Shown here: piece by piece, positions 44,660-55,100 of the stretch | How the letters are laid out: every line of letters starts with the position of its first letter | Position numbering within the stretch: position 1 is the stretch's first letter | Assembly: GCA_947632555.1 (NCBI GenBank) | Contig: CANRPU010000009.1 | Location: 1 to 64,000, forward strand | From: an uncultured Lachnospiraceae bacterium | Lineage (GTDB): Bacteria; Bacillota; Clostridia; Lachnospirales; Lachnospiraceae | Direction: 5' to 3' | Length of the DNA: 64,000 bases | Notes under the pieces: model-generated | The model's database searches: none | What the model saw: the letters and a program-made list of their open reading frames with translations, nothing else | Told to the model about the DNA's origin: nothing | Translations under genes and position numbers: made by a program

Positions 44660-45340
44660 TTATTGTATCCTCCCGAAACCGTTCCCGGCCCAGTAGGAAG
44701 CGCGTCTTCCGTCCACCGTCTGCACCAAAGCAGGAAAATTCTTCTTATGAAGCGTTCTGATCTCCGGCGCGTTTCCGAAAAAGCACCAGGGCAGAAACTG
44801 CTGCATTACGGTATAAAACCCGTTTTCATCCAGCTCCGGTCCCAGTTTCTTCGGCAGAAAACGAACCTTGCGGGACACCGGACACAGCGCCGCGCTTTTA
44901 CGCGTCACATAACGGATATAGCGCTTATCCACATAGATCCACAGCAGGTCCCGGTAAGAAACCGCCTGCAGCTTTGCCCCCACGCCGGGCATCAACAGAC
45001 AATCCCGGCATATGATAACATCACCGAAGCGGTAGCCTTTCAGGCAGTCCTCGTTGATCCTCGCCTGCTCCGCCGGATGCAGCGTGGCTATGGACCAGTG
45101 CGGACCCAGCCAGGCGGATACAAAAAAGATGACGCTGATTATGATATACATCCCGGCCAACATTCCATAGGCGCTCCATACCTGTGTCCATTCTTCGGAC
45201 GAAGGGGTGCCGTCCTGCGCGCACAATAACAATACCACTGCCAGAACCAGCAGGCACAGCACGCCGGGCCAGAGCGTCAAAAGTTTTTTCCCGGCTATGC
45301 GCCTTTCCACCTTGTTCAGATTTTCCAACTTTGTATTCAT
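44660..45340 (-). CDS. Two-span membrane protein, unknown
   Basis: I do not recognise this 226-residue protein. Two hydrophobic spans (about 25-43 and 60-82; LWPGVLCLLVLAVVLLLC, MLAGMYIIISVIFFVSAW) are followed by a soluble domain with beta strands (GDVIICRDCLLMPGVG, LQAVSYRDLLWIYVDKR) reminiscent of the DUF6709/PH-like 'membrane plus beta domain' design, though I cannot assign it. The ATG at 45340 is chosen because the upstream frame to 45481 is basic and unlike a protein start. The gene ends inside the ileS promoter region. Confidence 0.7.
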   Translation of the reverse strand: MNTKLENLNKVERRIAGKKLLTLWPGVLCLLVLAVVLLLCAQDGTPSSEEWTQVWSAYGMLAGMYIIISVIFFVSAWLGPHWSIATLHPAEQARINEDCLKGYRFGDVIICRDCLLMPGVGAKLQAVSYRDLLWIYVDKRYIRYVTRKSAALCPVSRKVRFLPKKLGPELDENGFYTVMQQFLPWCFFGNAPEIRTLHKKNFPALVQTVDGRRASYWAGNGFGRIQ

Positions 45341-45481
45341 ATGTTTCCATGCCTTTCCGCGGTTTACGGGCCGTTTCCCGAAAGGATTTTTTCTTCCGCC
45401 GTCTGCGTTTATTTTAGCAGTTCTTCCCGTTTTCGTCCATGATTTCTTTTCCGCTCCCTTATTTCTTTTCCGGTACAGCAC

Positions 45482-45511
45482 TTGCCTAACCGTACACTAT
45501 TGTAGTATAAT
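45482..45511 (+). promoter_or_regulatory. promoter of the diguanylate cyclase gene
   Basis: TTGCCT (45482-45487), 18-base spacer and perfect TATAAT (45506-45511), about 35 bases before the start codon. Confidence 0.5.
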
Positions 45512-45545
45512 TTGTCATATATTACGTAGCATTTGGGAGAACAGC

Positions 45546-46829
45546 ATGAAATCCAAGAAGAAATCCGGTCAATTATATATATCCCTGCAGGCCATGCACC
45601 TGATCCCCCTCATGATCCTGGGGCTCATCATCACGCTGGTCTGCTATAATACCACCGCTTCCGCCATGCACGCGCAGGTAGCGGACGAACTGCGAAATAT
45701 GTGCGACGCCGTAGCGCTGACTTATGACCTTTTGTATCCGGGCGATTACCACCTGGAAGGAACGGAAGCGCTGGAATTATATAAAGGCGATACCGCCATT
45801 ACTTTCGATTACTCCATTATCGACGAACTCAAAGCCGATACCGTCATTGAGCTTACTCTGTTTTATGAAGATACCCGGATCCTGACTACGATCCGGGACG
45901 AAAGCGGTGACCGCATCATTGGCAGCGGCGCCAGCACGCTGGTCCTGAAGGATGTGCTGACGGACGGAAAGCCTCATTTTTACACCAACACCACGATCTT
46001 TAACAGACCGTACTTCTCCTATTACGCGCCTCTGCGGAACTCGGACGGTACGATCATAGGCATGATATACGCGGGAAAGCCCTGCTCCGACGTCAACAAA
46101 GCGGTTTTTACCGCGGTGCTGCCTGCCATTCTGATCACTTTGGGCTGCGTTCTCGTGGTCATTTTGATCTCCGCTTCCTATACATACAAGCTGACCAGTT
46201 CGCTGCAGAAGATCCGTACTTTCCTTTCCAAGGTTTCCACGGGCAATCTGGGAGTTGAACTGGACCCGGCAGTATTGCGGCGCGGTGACGAGATCAGTGA
46301 CATGGGCTATTCCGCCATCTACATGCAGAGTTCCCTGCGCACGCTGGTAGAACAGGATACCCTGACGGAGATCAACAACCGCCGTTTCGCGGATAAACAC
46401 CTGCGGCAGACGCAGGCGCACGCGGATCTCTACGGTTCTACCTTTGTCATCGCCATCGGGGATATTGATTTCTTCAAATCCGTGAACGATACCTACGGGC
46501 ATGAATGCGGAGATATCGTATTAAAGAAAGTCGCTTATACATTGAAACGGCATATGACGGGAAAAGGCTTTGTAGCCCGCTGGGGCGGCGAAGAGTTCTT
46601 ATTCGTCTACGACAACCTTCATCTGGAAGAAGCGCAGCAGCAGACCGAAGCGCTTCTGGCGGAGATCCGGGAACTGGAGATCTTCTATGAAGATACTCCC
46701 ATCCGCATCACCATGACTTTCGGTCTGGCGGAAGGCGAGGTCGGCACCCGTATCAAGGACCTGCTCCAGAAAGCGGACAGCCGGCTTTACTACGGCAAGG
46801 AACACGGACGAAATCAGGTTGTTATCTAA
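45546..46829 (+). CDS. Membrane diguanylate cyclase (Cache-HAMP-GGDEF)
   Basis: A 427-residue sensor enzyme that makes cyclic di-GMP from two GTP. It has one N-terminal span (about 16-36), an extracellular single-Cache-like domain (40-185), a second span (190-212), a HAMP-like linker (215-270) and a GGDEF domain (270-427) with the active motif GGEEF at 347-351. The metal aspartates lie in AIGDIDFFKSVND. The RxxD inhibitory site is absent (TGKG at that place), so product feedback is probably lacking. The ATG follows GGGAG; the open frame extends further upstream but without support. pncB follows 26 bases later. Confidence 0.92.
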   Translation: MKSKKKSGQLYISLQAMHLIPLMILGLIITLVCYNTTASAMHAQVADELRNMCDAVALTYDLLYPGDYHLEGTEALELYKGDTAITFDYSIIDELKADTVIELTLFYEDTRILTTIRDESGDRIIGSGASTLVLKDVLTDGKPHFYTNTTIFNRPYFSYYAPLRNSDGTIIGMIYAGKPCSDVNKAVFTAVLPAILITLGCVLVVILISASYTYKLTSSLQKIRTFLSKVSTGNLGVELDPAVLRRGDEISDMGYSAIYMQSSLRTLVEQDTLTEINNRRFADKHLRQTQAHADLYGSTFVIAIGDIDFFKSVNDTYGHECGDIVLKKVAYTLKRHMTGKGFVARWGGEEFLFVYDNLHLEEAQQQTEALLAEIRELEIFYEDTPIRITMTFGLAEGEVGTRIKDLLQKADSRLYYGKEHGRNQVVI

Positions 46830-46855
46830 CGTCTTTATATACAGGAGGAATACTT

Positions 46856-48310
46856 ATGGCTTCTCGGAACCTGACACTGCTCACGGATCTCTACGAGCTC
46901 ACCATGATGCAGGGATATTTTAAGAACAAGGACAAAAACGAAACCGTTATCTTTGATGCTTTTTACCGCAATAATCCCTGCGGCGGCGGCTACGCTATCG
47001 CCGCAGGCCTGGAACAGGTCATAGATTACATCAAAAATCTGCGCTTTACGGCAGAGGATATCGCCTATTTAAGGAGCCTTGGCATCTTTGAAGAGGATTT
47101 TCTGCAATATCTGGAGAGCTTCCGTTTCACGGGAGATATTTACGCCATTCCGGAAGGCAGCGTTATGTTTCCCAGAGAGCCCATGATCAAGGTCATCGCC
47201 CCCATCATGCAGGCCCAGCTGGTGGAAACGGCCGTGCTGAACATTCTCAATCATCAAAGCCTGATCGCCACCAAGGCAGCCAGAGTCTGCTTTGCCGCTC
47301 AGGGAGATGGCATTATGGAGTTTGGGCTCCGCCGCGCCCAGGGGCCGGACGCCGGCACCTATGGAGCGAGAGCCGCCATTATAGGCGGCTGCATCGGTAC
47401 CAGCAACGTACTGGCCGGCCAGCTCTTCGACGTGCCTGTCAGCGGCACCCACGCTCACAGCTGGATCATGAGTTTCCCCGATGAATATACCGCCTTTAAA
47501 ACCTACGCGGATATTTATCCTTCCGCCTGCATTCTGCTGGTGGATACCTACGATACCCTGAAGTCCGGCGTTCCCAACGCCATCCGCGTTTTCCGCGAGA
47601 TGAGAGAGGCCGGCATTCCCCTGACCAAATACGGCATTCGCCTGGACAGCGGTGACCTGGCTTATTTGTCCAAAAAAGCCCGGAAGATGCTGGACGAGGC
47701 CGGATTCCCGGACGCTGTTATTTCCGCTTCCAACGACCTGGACGAGTTTCTGATCGACAGCCTGAAAGTGCAGGGAGCCAAAATTACTTCCTGGGGTGTG
47801 GGCACCAACCTGATCACTTCCAAGGACTGCCCTTCCTTTGGCGGCGTTTACAAGCTGGCTGCCGTACAGGATGGGAACGGCCGTTTTATTCCCAAGATCA
47901 AGCTCTCCGAAAACAGTGAAAAAGTCACCAATCCCGGCAACAAGACGATCTACCGCGTTTATGAAAAGGAATCCGGCAAGATCCGGGCCGATCTGATCTG
48001 CCTGGTGGAAGAACGGTTTGACGAGCAGCAGCCTCTGCTTCTCTTCGACCCTCTGGAACCTTGGAAGAAAACCCGCCTGGCGGGAGGCAGTTATACGCTG
48101 CGTGAGATGCTGGTACCTGTTTTTCAGGGAGGTGAATGCTGCTACACCTCGCCCAAGGTTATGGATATCCGGGCTCTCTGCCAGAAAGAACTGGACACGC
48201 TCTGGCCGGAAACAAGACGTCTGATCAATCCTCATCAGGTCTATGTGGACCTGTCCCAGAAACTTTATGACATGAAGATACAGCTTTTAAACCAAATGAG
48301 CGAAAAATAA
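46856..48310 (+). CDS. pncB: Nicotinate phosphoribosyltransferase
   Basis: Enzyme (484 residues) that joins nicotinate to PRPP in NAD salvage. The N-terminal LLTDLYELTMMQGYF, the central FGLRRAQGPDAG and GTHAHSWIMSF (with the His that is phosphorylated in the family), and YGIRLDSGDLAYLSKKAR are characteristic. AGGAGG lies just before the ATG. It is probably co-transcribed with the cyclase gene and ends in a strong terminator. Confidence 0.95.
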   Translation: MASRNLTLLTDLYELTMMQGYFKNKDKNETVIFDAFYRNNPCGGGYAIAAGLEQVIDYIKNLRFTAEDIAYLRSLGIFEEDFLQYLESFRFTGDIYAIPEGSVMFPREPMIKVIAPIMQAQLVETAVLNILNHQSLIATKAARVCFAAQGDGIMEFGLRRAQGPDAGTYGARAAIIGGCIGTSNVLAGQLFDVPVSGTHAHSWIMSFPDEYTAFKTYADIYPSACILLVDTYDTLKSGVPNAIRVFREMREAGIPLTKYGIRLDSGDLAYLSKKARKMLDEAGFPDAVISASNDLDEFLIDSLKVQGAKITSWGVGTNLITSKDCPSFGGVYKLAAVQDGNGRFIPKIKLSENSEKVTNPGNKTIYRVYEKESGKIRADLICLVEERFDEQQPLLLFDPLEPWKKTRLAGGSYTLREMLVPVFQGGECCYTSPKVMDIRALCQKELDTLWPETRRLINPHQVYVDLSQKLYDMKIQLLNQMSEK

Positions 48311-48341
48311 AAGCGGCGCGGTGAACCCGCGCTGCTTTTTT
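48311..48341 (+). terminator. terminator after pncB
   Basis: An 11-base stem (AAGCGGCGCGG with CCGCGCTGCTT, one G-U pair), a five-base loop and a run of T. It lies between two convergent genes and could also serve spoVT from the other side, less well. Confidence 0.9.
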
Positions 48342-48379
48342 CTGTCTTTTTCTGTTTTTTCTGCTCTTACCCGCTTTTC

Positions 48380-48925
48380 TTACTGCTCCATCTGCCTGCC
48401 CAGAAATCCCGCGGCCGACATGATCAGTTTATACTCTACCTCGCCCAGCCGTGTCCTGCCGTCATTCTCCAGCAGCACCACCGCGCCGATCACATCGCCC
48501 TCACAGATAATGGGCGTCAGCGCCTCCTGTTCATATTCATCAGCACTTTCTTCCGTTACGGGAATAAACTCCTTATCGCCTTTTACCGCGATAATGGTTT
48601 CCCGTTCCGTGATCTTCTCTTCCAGCTTTTTGCTGATGCTCTTTCCCAGGAACTGCTTATAGCCGCCGCTGACCGCGATAAACTGATCCCTGTCGGCGAT
48701 CAGGGCCGCGTGCCCCGATACCTGGGAAAGGCTTTCCGCGTACTGCCTGGCAAAAGTTGTCATCTCTCCGATAGGAGAATATTTTTTGAGGATGATCTCA
48801 CCCTCTCTGTCCGTGAAAATTTCCAGAGGGTCACTCTCCCTGATACGCAGCGTCCTTCGGATTTCCTTGGGTATTACAATACGTCCGAGGTCGTCGATCC
48901 TTCTGACAATCCCTGTTGCTTTCAT
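48380..48925 (-). CDS. spoVT: Stage V sporulation regulator SpoVT
   Basis: A 181-residue transcription factor of the late forespore. The N-terminal AbrB-type swapped-hairpin domain (1-50) reads MKATGIVRRIDDLGRIVIP, EIRRTLRIRE. The C-terminal GAF-like domain (60-181) is the SpoVT-type sensor (IADRDQFIAVSGG, AVVLLENDGR). The start at 48925 follows GGAGG; the frame to 48952 is not needed. In Bacillus it tunes sigma-G genes and germination. Confidence 0.94.
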   Translation of the reverse strand: MKATGIVRRIDDLGRIVIPKEIRRTLRIRESDPLEIFTDREGEIILKKYSPIGEMTTFARQYAESLSQVSGHAALIADRDQFIAVSGGYKQFLGKSISKKLEEKITERETIIAVKGDKEFIPVTEESADEYEQEALTPIICEGDVIGAVVLLENDGRTRLGEVEYKLIMSAAGFLGRQMEQ

Positions 48926-49015
48926 ATAAAAATTCCTCCGTCTGTCATGCATGATATTTTTCCATTATTATCTGTAAACGGTGGAATTTTATACCTCGGT
49001 TTTCCCCGTGGATTT

Positions 49016-50719
49016 TTATAATTTGAATACGGACATAGTCTTATCCAGCTCTTCCGCTACGGACTTTAAGCCGCCGGCCTGGTCCGCCATACCGGCAACG
49101 ATATTCCCAACCTCGGTAGCGGAAGCCGATGTTTCCTGGGTACTGGCCGCGTTCTGCTGCGCGATCGCCGTCAGGTTCTGCACCACGTCCACCACATTGA
49201 TACGCGCTTTGTCCAGCTTCTCGATATCGTCCGCAATGGACTGAATGCTTTCCGTAGAAATATCCATGCCCTTTTTCACTTCTCTGAAAGCGCTGTCCGT
49301 TTTATCCACATTGGCGCTCTGCTGTACAATGATGTCCTTGACCCCGTCCATGGTGGCCACCGCTTCTTCGGAATCCCGGATCAGGGAATCTATGATCTCC
49401 TCTATCTGTCTTGCGGATTCGTTGGACTGTTCCGCAAGTTTCTGTATCTGAGAAGCCACTACCGCGAAGCCTCTTCCCTGTTCTCCCGCTCTGGCCGCCT
49501 CAATGGACGCGTTCAGGGACAGAAGATTGGTTTCCTCCGCGATGGAGCTTATCATCGTAGTCGCTTCCCGAATCTTAAGGGCGGACTCATTGGTCGTATG
49601 CGTCTGCTCATAGATCTTGTCAATGGCTTCCTGGGTCCTGATATTGGTGTCATTCAGCTGTTTCAGCGTATTCATGGCTTCCACACTGGCCTGCTGCATG
49701 GTTTCCGCGTTGTCATTGAGCTTCTCTACCCGGCTGCCCACTTCTTCCACCATATTGCCGATCAGGATCACGTTTTCCGTAGCTTTCTGGGTTTCCTCAG
49801 CCTGGGAGCTGGCACCGTCCGCGATCTCTCCGATGGCTCTTTCTACCTGCTCCACGGTTTCATTGCTGTTGACGGCACCCTGATTCAGCGTATCCGCCGC
49901 GCTATAAAGATGCCCGCTCTGCTCCTTGATCCGCGCGGAAACCTGTACCAGTTCCTGCCGCAGGGAAGAAATGGCGCGGCTCATATGCCCGGACTCGTCC
50001 CGCCGCCTGTTTAATTTTTCCTGCGTGGCATCCGGCCTGAAATCCAGCCCGGCCAGCCTGCGCACCGTGCCTGTCAGCATATTGATCGGCTTGATGACCA
50101 GTTTCGCCAGTACGAATCCGACCGCGCCGCAGATGAGGAGCACCGCGGCTCCCGCGATCCAGATGATGCCCATGGTTTCCGTTACCGGCTGGAATATCTC
50201 TTTTTCATCCGCGGAGATCACCAGAATATAACCGCCGCTTTTGCCCACATAGTAGGAAGCGTACTTGATGCTGCCCCTGTAATCATAGGTTACGATACCC
50301 GGTTCCGGTACCTTTCCCGAGGCCAGCTCCTCTACCAGACCTTTTACCACCTCATTTTCCACAGGCTGTCCGATCTTATCCGCCGTAGGATGATAGAGCA
50401 TGATGCCCGCGCCGTCCGTTACATACGCGTAACTGGAATCCGCTCCTTTGATGCCGACGCCCTGAAACATTCCTTCCAGCGCGGCCGGTGAAAGCGCCTG
50501 CATGGTCCCCGCTGTAGCCACCTCTTTCTCCAGCGCCTCGCCGTGAACTACCGCCATATCGTACATATAGTTTTCCGCGTTGGCGGAAACCAGATTCCGT
50601 ATTCTTGGCAGAAAGATCAATACCAGGATCACCCAGGTTACCACCACTCCCGTGATAATGCTCCAGACTACTTTCAATACCATGGAGTGTATAAAGCCGA
50701 CTTTTCCTTTTTTGTCCAT
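49016..50719 (-). CDS. Methyl-accepting chemotaxis protein
   Basis: A 567-residue transmembrane receptor. First span about 15-37, extracellular Cache-type sensor (40-180; [31 protein letters not shown]), second span about 185-208, HAMP domain, then a long coiled-coil signalling domain. Its hairpin tip has the highly conserved [20 protein letters not shown]. It lacks a C-terminal tethering pentapeptide. It suggests chemotactic motility, consistent with the sigma-28 promoter in this window. The nearest downstream neighbour is spoVT, with a 90-base gap. Confidence 0.96.
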   Translation of the reverse strand: MDKKGKVGFIHSMVLKVVWSIITGVVVTWVILVLIFLPRIRNLVSANAENYMYDMAVVHGEALEKEVATAGTMQALSPAALEGMFQGVGIKGADSSYAYVTDGAGIMLYHPTADKIGQPVENEVVKGLVEELASGKVPEPGIVTYDYRGSIKYASYYVGKSGGYILVISADEKEIFQPVTETMGIIWIAGAAVLLICGAVGFVLAKLVIKPINMLTGTVRRLAGLDFRPDATQEKLNRRRDESGHMSRAISSLRQELVQVSARIKEQSGHLYSAADTLNQGAVNSNETVEQVERAIGEIADGASSQAEETQKATENVILIGNMVEEVGSRVEKLNDNAETMQQASVEAMNTLKQLNDTNIRTQEAIDKIYEQTHTTNESALKIREATTMISSIAEETNLLSLNASIEAARAGEQGRGFAVVASQIQKLAEQSNESARQIEEIIDSLIRDSEEAVATMDGVKDIIVQQSANVDKTDSAFREVKKGMDISTESIQSIADDIEKLDKARINVVDVVQNLTAIAQQNAASTQETSASATEVGNIVAGMADQAGGLKSVAEELDKTMSVFKL

Positions 50720-50764
50720 GTTACCCCTCCGTCCCTTTTGTAAAAGTATAAATATGATGAATCA

Positions 50765-50793
50765 TTATAGCATTTTTCCGCGCTTTTCACAAG
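50765..50793 (-). promoter_or_regulatory. promoter of the chemotaxis receptor gene
   Basis: Minus-strand TTGTGA (50788-50793), 17-base spacer and TATAAT (50765-50770) with an upstream TGC (extended -10). It is of the vegetative type, not sigma-28. Confidence 0.65.
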
Positions 50794-50795
50794 CG

Positions 50796-51818
50796 TCATC
50801 TGTCCATTTCCGGCGTCTTTCCGCTCATTTTATGTTCCCTGATGATCCCTTCTATCTCCTTTAGATCCGTGTACAGCAGATCACCCGGAATGGTGTTTTT
50901 GAGGGATCCGGTGGCATTGCCGTATTCCAGCGCCCGCAGGCAGTCCCCCTCATGGGACAGCAGGCCGTACAGCACGCCGGAAATATAGGCATCGCCGCTG
51001 CCGATCCTGTCCACCACTTCGATGTCCGCGTACGGCGCTTCTTCATAAAAAGCATCCTCGTCCGCGTTGTAGATGATGGAGCCGAAAGTATGCCGCTTCG
51101 GGCTGTGCACGATACGCTGCGTGGAAGCCACGATGGAGATCGGATATTCCCGCGTAAAGCTCTTCATCATGCTCCGGACATCCCCCTCCTTTAAAAAGGT
51201 GAGTCTGGCCGTATCCTCCGAGCAGAAAAAAATATCCACATAAGGGAGAATGGTTTCGATGCAGGCCTTCGCCTCCGCGCCGCTCCAGAGATTTCCTCTG
51301 AAGTTCACGTCGAAGGAGATCAGGGTGCCCTGCTCCTTGAACCGCTTTATCATCTCTACTGCCGTTTCCCGGCATTTCGGGCTTAAGGCCAGCGTGATCC
51401 CGCTGGTATGGAAACATCTGGCGGATCGGTAAACTTCCGGAGGATAATCGAAAATGTCTATTTTATTGATGGAAGTATTTTTCCTGTCATACACGATACG
51501 GGGTTTCCTGGGATACGCTCCGCTCTCATAATAATACACGCCCAGCCTGGCATCCTTTTCTCCGTCATATACCAGATAATCGTCGCTGACCCCGCACTGA
51601 CGCACTTTATTTTTCATGTAGGTGCCAAGATCATTGGCCGGCAGCTTGGACATGATCCCGCAGCGCAGCCCCAGCATGGCGGAACCCGCTATCACGTTCA
51701 TTTCCGCGCCCCCCGCCTGTTTGCCGAAGGTGTCGCTTCTGGTAATCCTTTCGTTATCCGGCGGTGACAGCCGAAGCAGCAATTCCCCCAAAGACACCAG
51801 ATCAAATTCTTTTGCCAT
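50796..51818 (-). CDS. PfkB-family sugar kinase, 2-keto-3-deoxygluconate kinase type
   Basis: A 340-residue carbohydrate kinase. The N-terminal LGELLLRLSPPDNERITRSD and GGAEMNVIAGSAMLG are typical of 2-keto-3-deoxygluconate (KDG) kinases. The C-terminal catalytic motif is DRIGSGDAYISGVLYGLL, with the base aspartate in GSGD. The ribosome site AGGAGGG before 51818 fixes the start. No KDG aldolase or uronate genes are adjacent, so KDG is a likely but unproven substrate. Confidence 0.85.
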   Translation of the reverse strand: MAKEFDLVSLGELLLRLSPPDNERITRSDTFGKQAGGAEMNVIAGSAMLGLRCGIMSKLPANDLGTYMKNKVRQCGVSDDYLVYDGEKDARLGVYYYESGAYPRKPRIVYDRKNTSINKIDIFDYPPEVYRSARCFHTSGITLALSPKCRETAVEMIKRFKEQGTLISFDVNFRGNLWSGAEAKACIETILPYVDIFFCSEDTARLTFLKEGDVRSMMKSFTREYPISIVASTQRIVHSPKRHTFGSIIYNADEDAFYEEAPYADIEVVDRIGSGDAYISGVLYGLLSHEGDCLRALEYGNATGSLKNTIPGDLLYTDLKEIEGIIREHKMSGKTPEMDR

Positions 51819-51900
51819 ACTCTCCCTCCTTATCCTCCAAACTTCACGGGTACTTGTATTTCCTGCTTTCAGCATATCATAATCCCCGGGCCGCGTAAAG

Positions 51901-51931
51901 AAAAAAACACCGGTTAAGCAGCGCTTAACCG
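51901..51931 (-). terminator. terminator overlapping the 33-residue gene stop
   Basis: A perfect nine-base stem (CGGTTAAGC and its complement) with a three-base loop, followed on the minus strand by seven T. The stop codon of the small gene is inside the stem. Confidence 0.88.
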
Positions 51932-52026
51932 GCAACGTACTCCTCATAATCTTCCTCGCTGGCAAACAGGATATAAACGCCTTCCACATATCCCATATAG
52001 CCGCTGGCTGTTGTATAACCTTTCAT
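51925..52026 (-). CDS. 33-residue protein, unknown
   Basis: A very small gene missed by length cut-offs. It begins MKGYTTASGYMGYVEG and continues YILFASEEDYEEYVAG before TAA. It has a good ribosome site (GGGAGG, seven bases upstream), no low-complexity bias and a dedicated terminator. I believe similar 30-35-residue proteins with MKGYTT..GYMG occur in other Lachnospiraceae, but I cannot search. It is Tyr- and Gly-rich, acidic at the C-terminus and lacks a membrane span. The function is unknown. Confidence 0.72.
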   Translation of the reverse strand: MKGYTTASGYMGYVEGVYILFASEEDYEEYVAG

Positions 52027-52106
52027 GACCGCTGCCTCCCTTTCAGAATCCTTATGAACTGTTCTGAAGAAAGGATAGCATTCAGTCAGTACAATAAACC
52101 GTACTT

Positions 52107-55100
52107 TTAATTTGGGGTCCCCACAAGCAGCGCCGTCATTTCTTTCAGCAGCTCCTCCGTATCCGCAAGCAGCAGTTCCGCATCTTTTTCCACCAGTCCC
52201 GTCCTGCGGTACCGGTATGTGAAAAAGGGATTCCCATAGGCGGTGAAAAGCAGTCTGTTTCCGTACTTTTTCAGCAGCGCCGGAACTCCCGCGGGATCCA
52301 GCGGCGCATCCGCTTTAAAAGTAAAAATGATCTTTTCGTCCTTGCCTTTGATCTCTGTCATATACAGCATATGCGCGGCCACCCGTATGAGCGCGATGCG
52401 GAGCAGATTGTCCACGGATTTCGGAACGGCGCCGAAACGGTCCAGCAGCTCATCCATCATATCTTCCCGCTCTTTTTCGTTTTCAATGCCCGCGATCCTC
52501 TTATAGATATCCAGTTTCTGCACTTCATTCACAATATATTCGGGAGGAATGAACGCGTCCACGTCCATATCCACCACGGTGGCGAAATCTTCCAGCGCGG
52601 CCTCTCCTTTCAGGTTTTTCACGGCCTCGTTGAGCATTTTGCAGTACAGGTCATATCCTACCGCCTCCATGTGTCCATGCTGCAGTTTTCCCAGAAGATT
52701 GCCCGCGCCGCGGATCTCAAGATCGCGCATGGCGATCTTGAACCCGCTTCCCAGTTCCGTAAATTCCCGGATGGCCGCCAGACGCTTCTCCGCCGTTTCC
52801 TTTAACATTTTGTCCCGCTTGTACATCAGAAAGGCATACGCCGTCCTGTTCGAGCGTCCCACTCTGCCGCGCAGCTGGTAAAGCTGGGCCAACCCCATGC
52901 TGTCGGAATCGTGAATGATCATCGTATTGACGTTGGAAATATCCAGTCCGGTTTCTATGATGGTAGTGGATACCAGCACATCAATTTCCCCGTTTATGAA
53001 ATCATACATGATCCGCTCCAGTTCCTGTTCCTTCATCTGCCCATGGGCAAACGCCACCTCCGCTTCCGGTACCAGCTTTTTGATGGAAGCAGTGATATCC
53101 GCGATATTGCTGACACGGTTGTAGACATAGTATACCTGTCCTTCCCTGGCAAGCTCACGGGCGATGGCCTCCCGCACCATCTCTTCGTTATATTCCATAA
53201 CATAGGTCTGAATGGGCTGTCTGTCCTCCGGCGCCTCCTCCAGTACGCTCATATCGCGAATACCGATCAGGCTCATGTGCAGGGTACGGGGAATGGGGGT
53301 GGCGGTCAGGGTCAGCACGTCCACATTTTCCTTCAGCTTTTTGATCTTCTCTTTGTGGGCCACGCCAAAGCGCTGTTCCTCGTCAATGATCAGCAGACCC
53401 AGATCTTTAAAGGCCACGTCGGCGGACAGCACCCGATGGGTGCCGATCACGATATCCACCATGCCCTTTTTCAGTCCTTCTATGGTTTTCTTCTGTTCCG
53501 CGGCGCTGCGGAAACGGGAAAGCAGTTCCACCTTTACGGGAAAATCCTTCATCCGCTGGGTAAAGGTTCCAAAGTGCTGCTGGGCCAGAATGGTGGTGGG
53601 CACCAGATATACCACCTGTTTGCCGTCCTGCACAGCCTTAAAAGCGGCTCTGATCGCTATTTCGGTTTTGCCGTAGCCCACATCGCCGCAGATCAGTCTG
53701 TCCATGATCTTTCCGCTTTCCATATCCGCCTTGGTATCGGCAATGGCCGCCAGCTGGTCCTCCGTTTCCTCAAAGGGGAACATTTCCTCAAATTCCTTCT
53801 GCCACACGGTATCCGGGCCGTATCGGAATCCCTCCGCCTGCTGCCGGACCGCGTACAGTTCCACCAGGTCTTTCGCCACCTCGTTCACGGCAGTGCGCAC
53901 TCTGGCCTTGGTCTTGTTCCATTCCTGGCTGCCCAGCTTATTTAATTTGGGCGTTTTGGAATCCGCGGAAGCATACTTCTGGATCACGTCCAGCCCGGTA
54001 GCGGGAATGTAGAGATTTCCCCCGTCACGGTACTCTATCTTCAAATAGTCCTTGACAACCTTTTCTACCTCTACCTTTTCGATACCGCGGTAGATCCCCA
54101 GCCCGTGGCTTTCATGCACCACGTAATCCCCTATCCGCAGCTCGTTGAAGTCCTTGATCTTCTGTCCCTCGTAACGGGGCTTTTTCTTCTTTTTCTTCCT
54201 TCCCGCCCCGAAGATATCCGTTTCGGAAAGTACCACGAATTTTAAAAGAGGATACTCAAATCCCTTTGACACATGGCCGTAGCAGGTCAGGACTTCCCCC
54301 TGCATGACCTGCCGCTCCGGGTTCTCGGTATACACCGCCGAGATCTCCTCTTCCCGCAGATCCTCCGCCAGTCTTCTGGCCCTGGTGCGGGAGCCGGACA
54401 GCAGCAGCACCCTGTATCCGTACTTTTTATAGCGTTTCAGGTCCCTGACCAGGGACTCGAAACTGTTATTATAGGAAGAAAGGCTTCTGACCTGCAGATC
54501 AAAGCGCCGCCTCGCCTGGATCAGGGGGCTTTTTAACTCCATGGCGGCCAGGGTGATAAAGCCGGTCCCGCGCAGCATGGCGGCCACTTCCTCTTTACTG
54601 TAAAGCAGATCCATCTGACCGGAAAGAATATATCCCTTTTCCGCCCGGCTGCTCATACTCTCGCGAAACTCCTGTTCCACCGCTTCCGCCTGCTCTCTGA
54701 TACGCGCAGGCTCATCCAGAAAGATCCCGCAGTCCGCGGGCAGGATCTTCAGCAGGCTCCCTGTTTCCTGTTCCGGATAAAAATAACGGATATAGCCCTC
54801 CAGCAGGGAGTAATCCTGAAATTCCAGCACCTGCTCCCGCAGCTGTTTTATCTGGGTCACTATCCGGTGAGCCTCCTCCGTTTGGAAACGCGCCCTGAAA
54901 TACGCTTCCCGCTCCGCGGCTTCTTTGGAAAGCCTGTCAAATCCCTTCCGGAGAGCTTCTTCGGAAAGCACAAATTCCAAAGCCGGATAGATGCGCAGGG
55001 AAGAAAGCTGCTCCATGGAGCGCTGGCTCAGCGCGTCAAAGCTGCGCATGGATTCTATTTCATCTCCCCATAACTCTATCCGGTACGGATTTTCTTCCGT

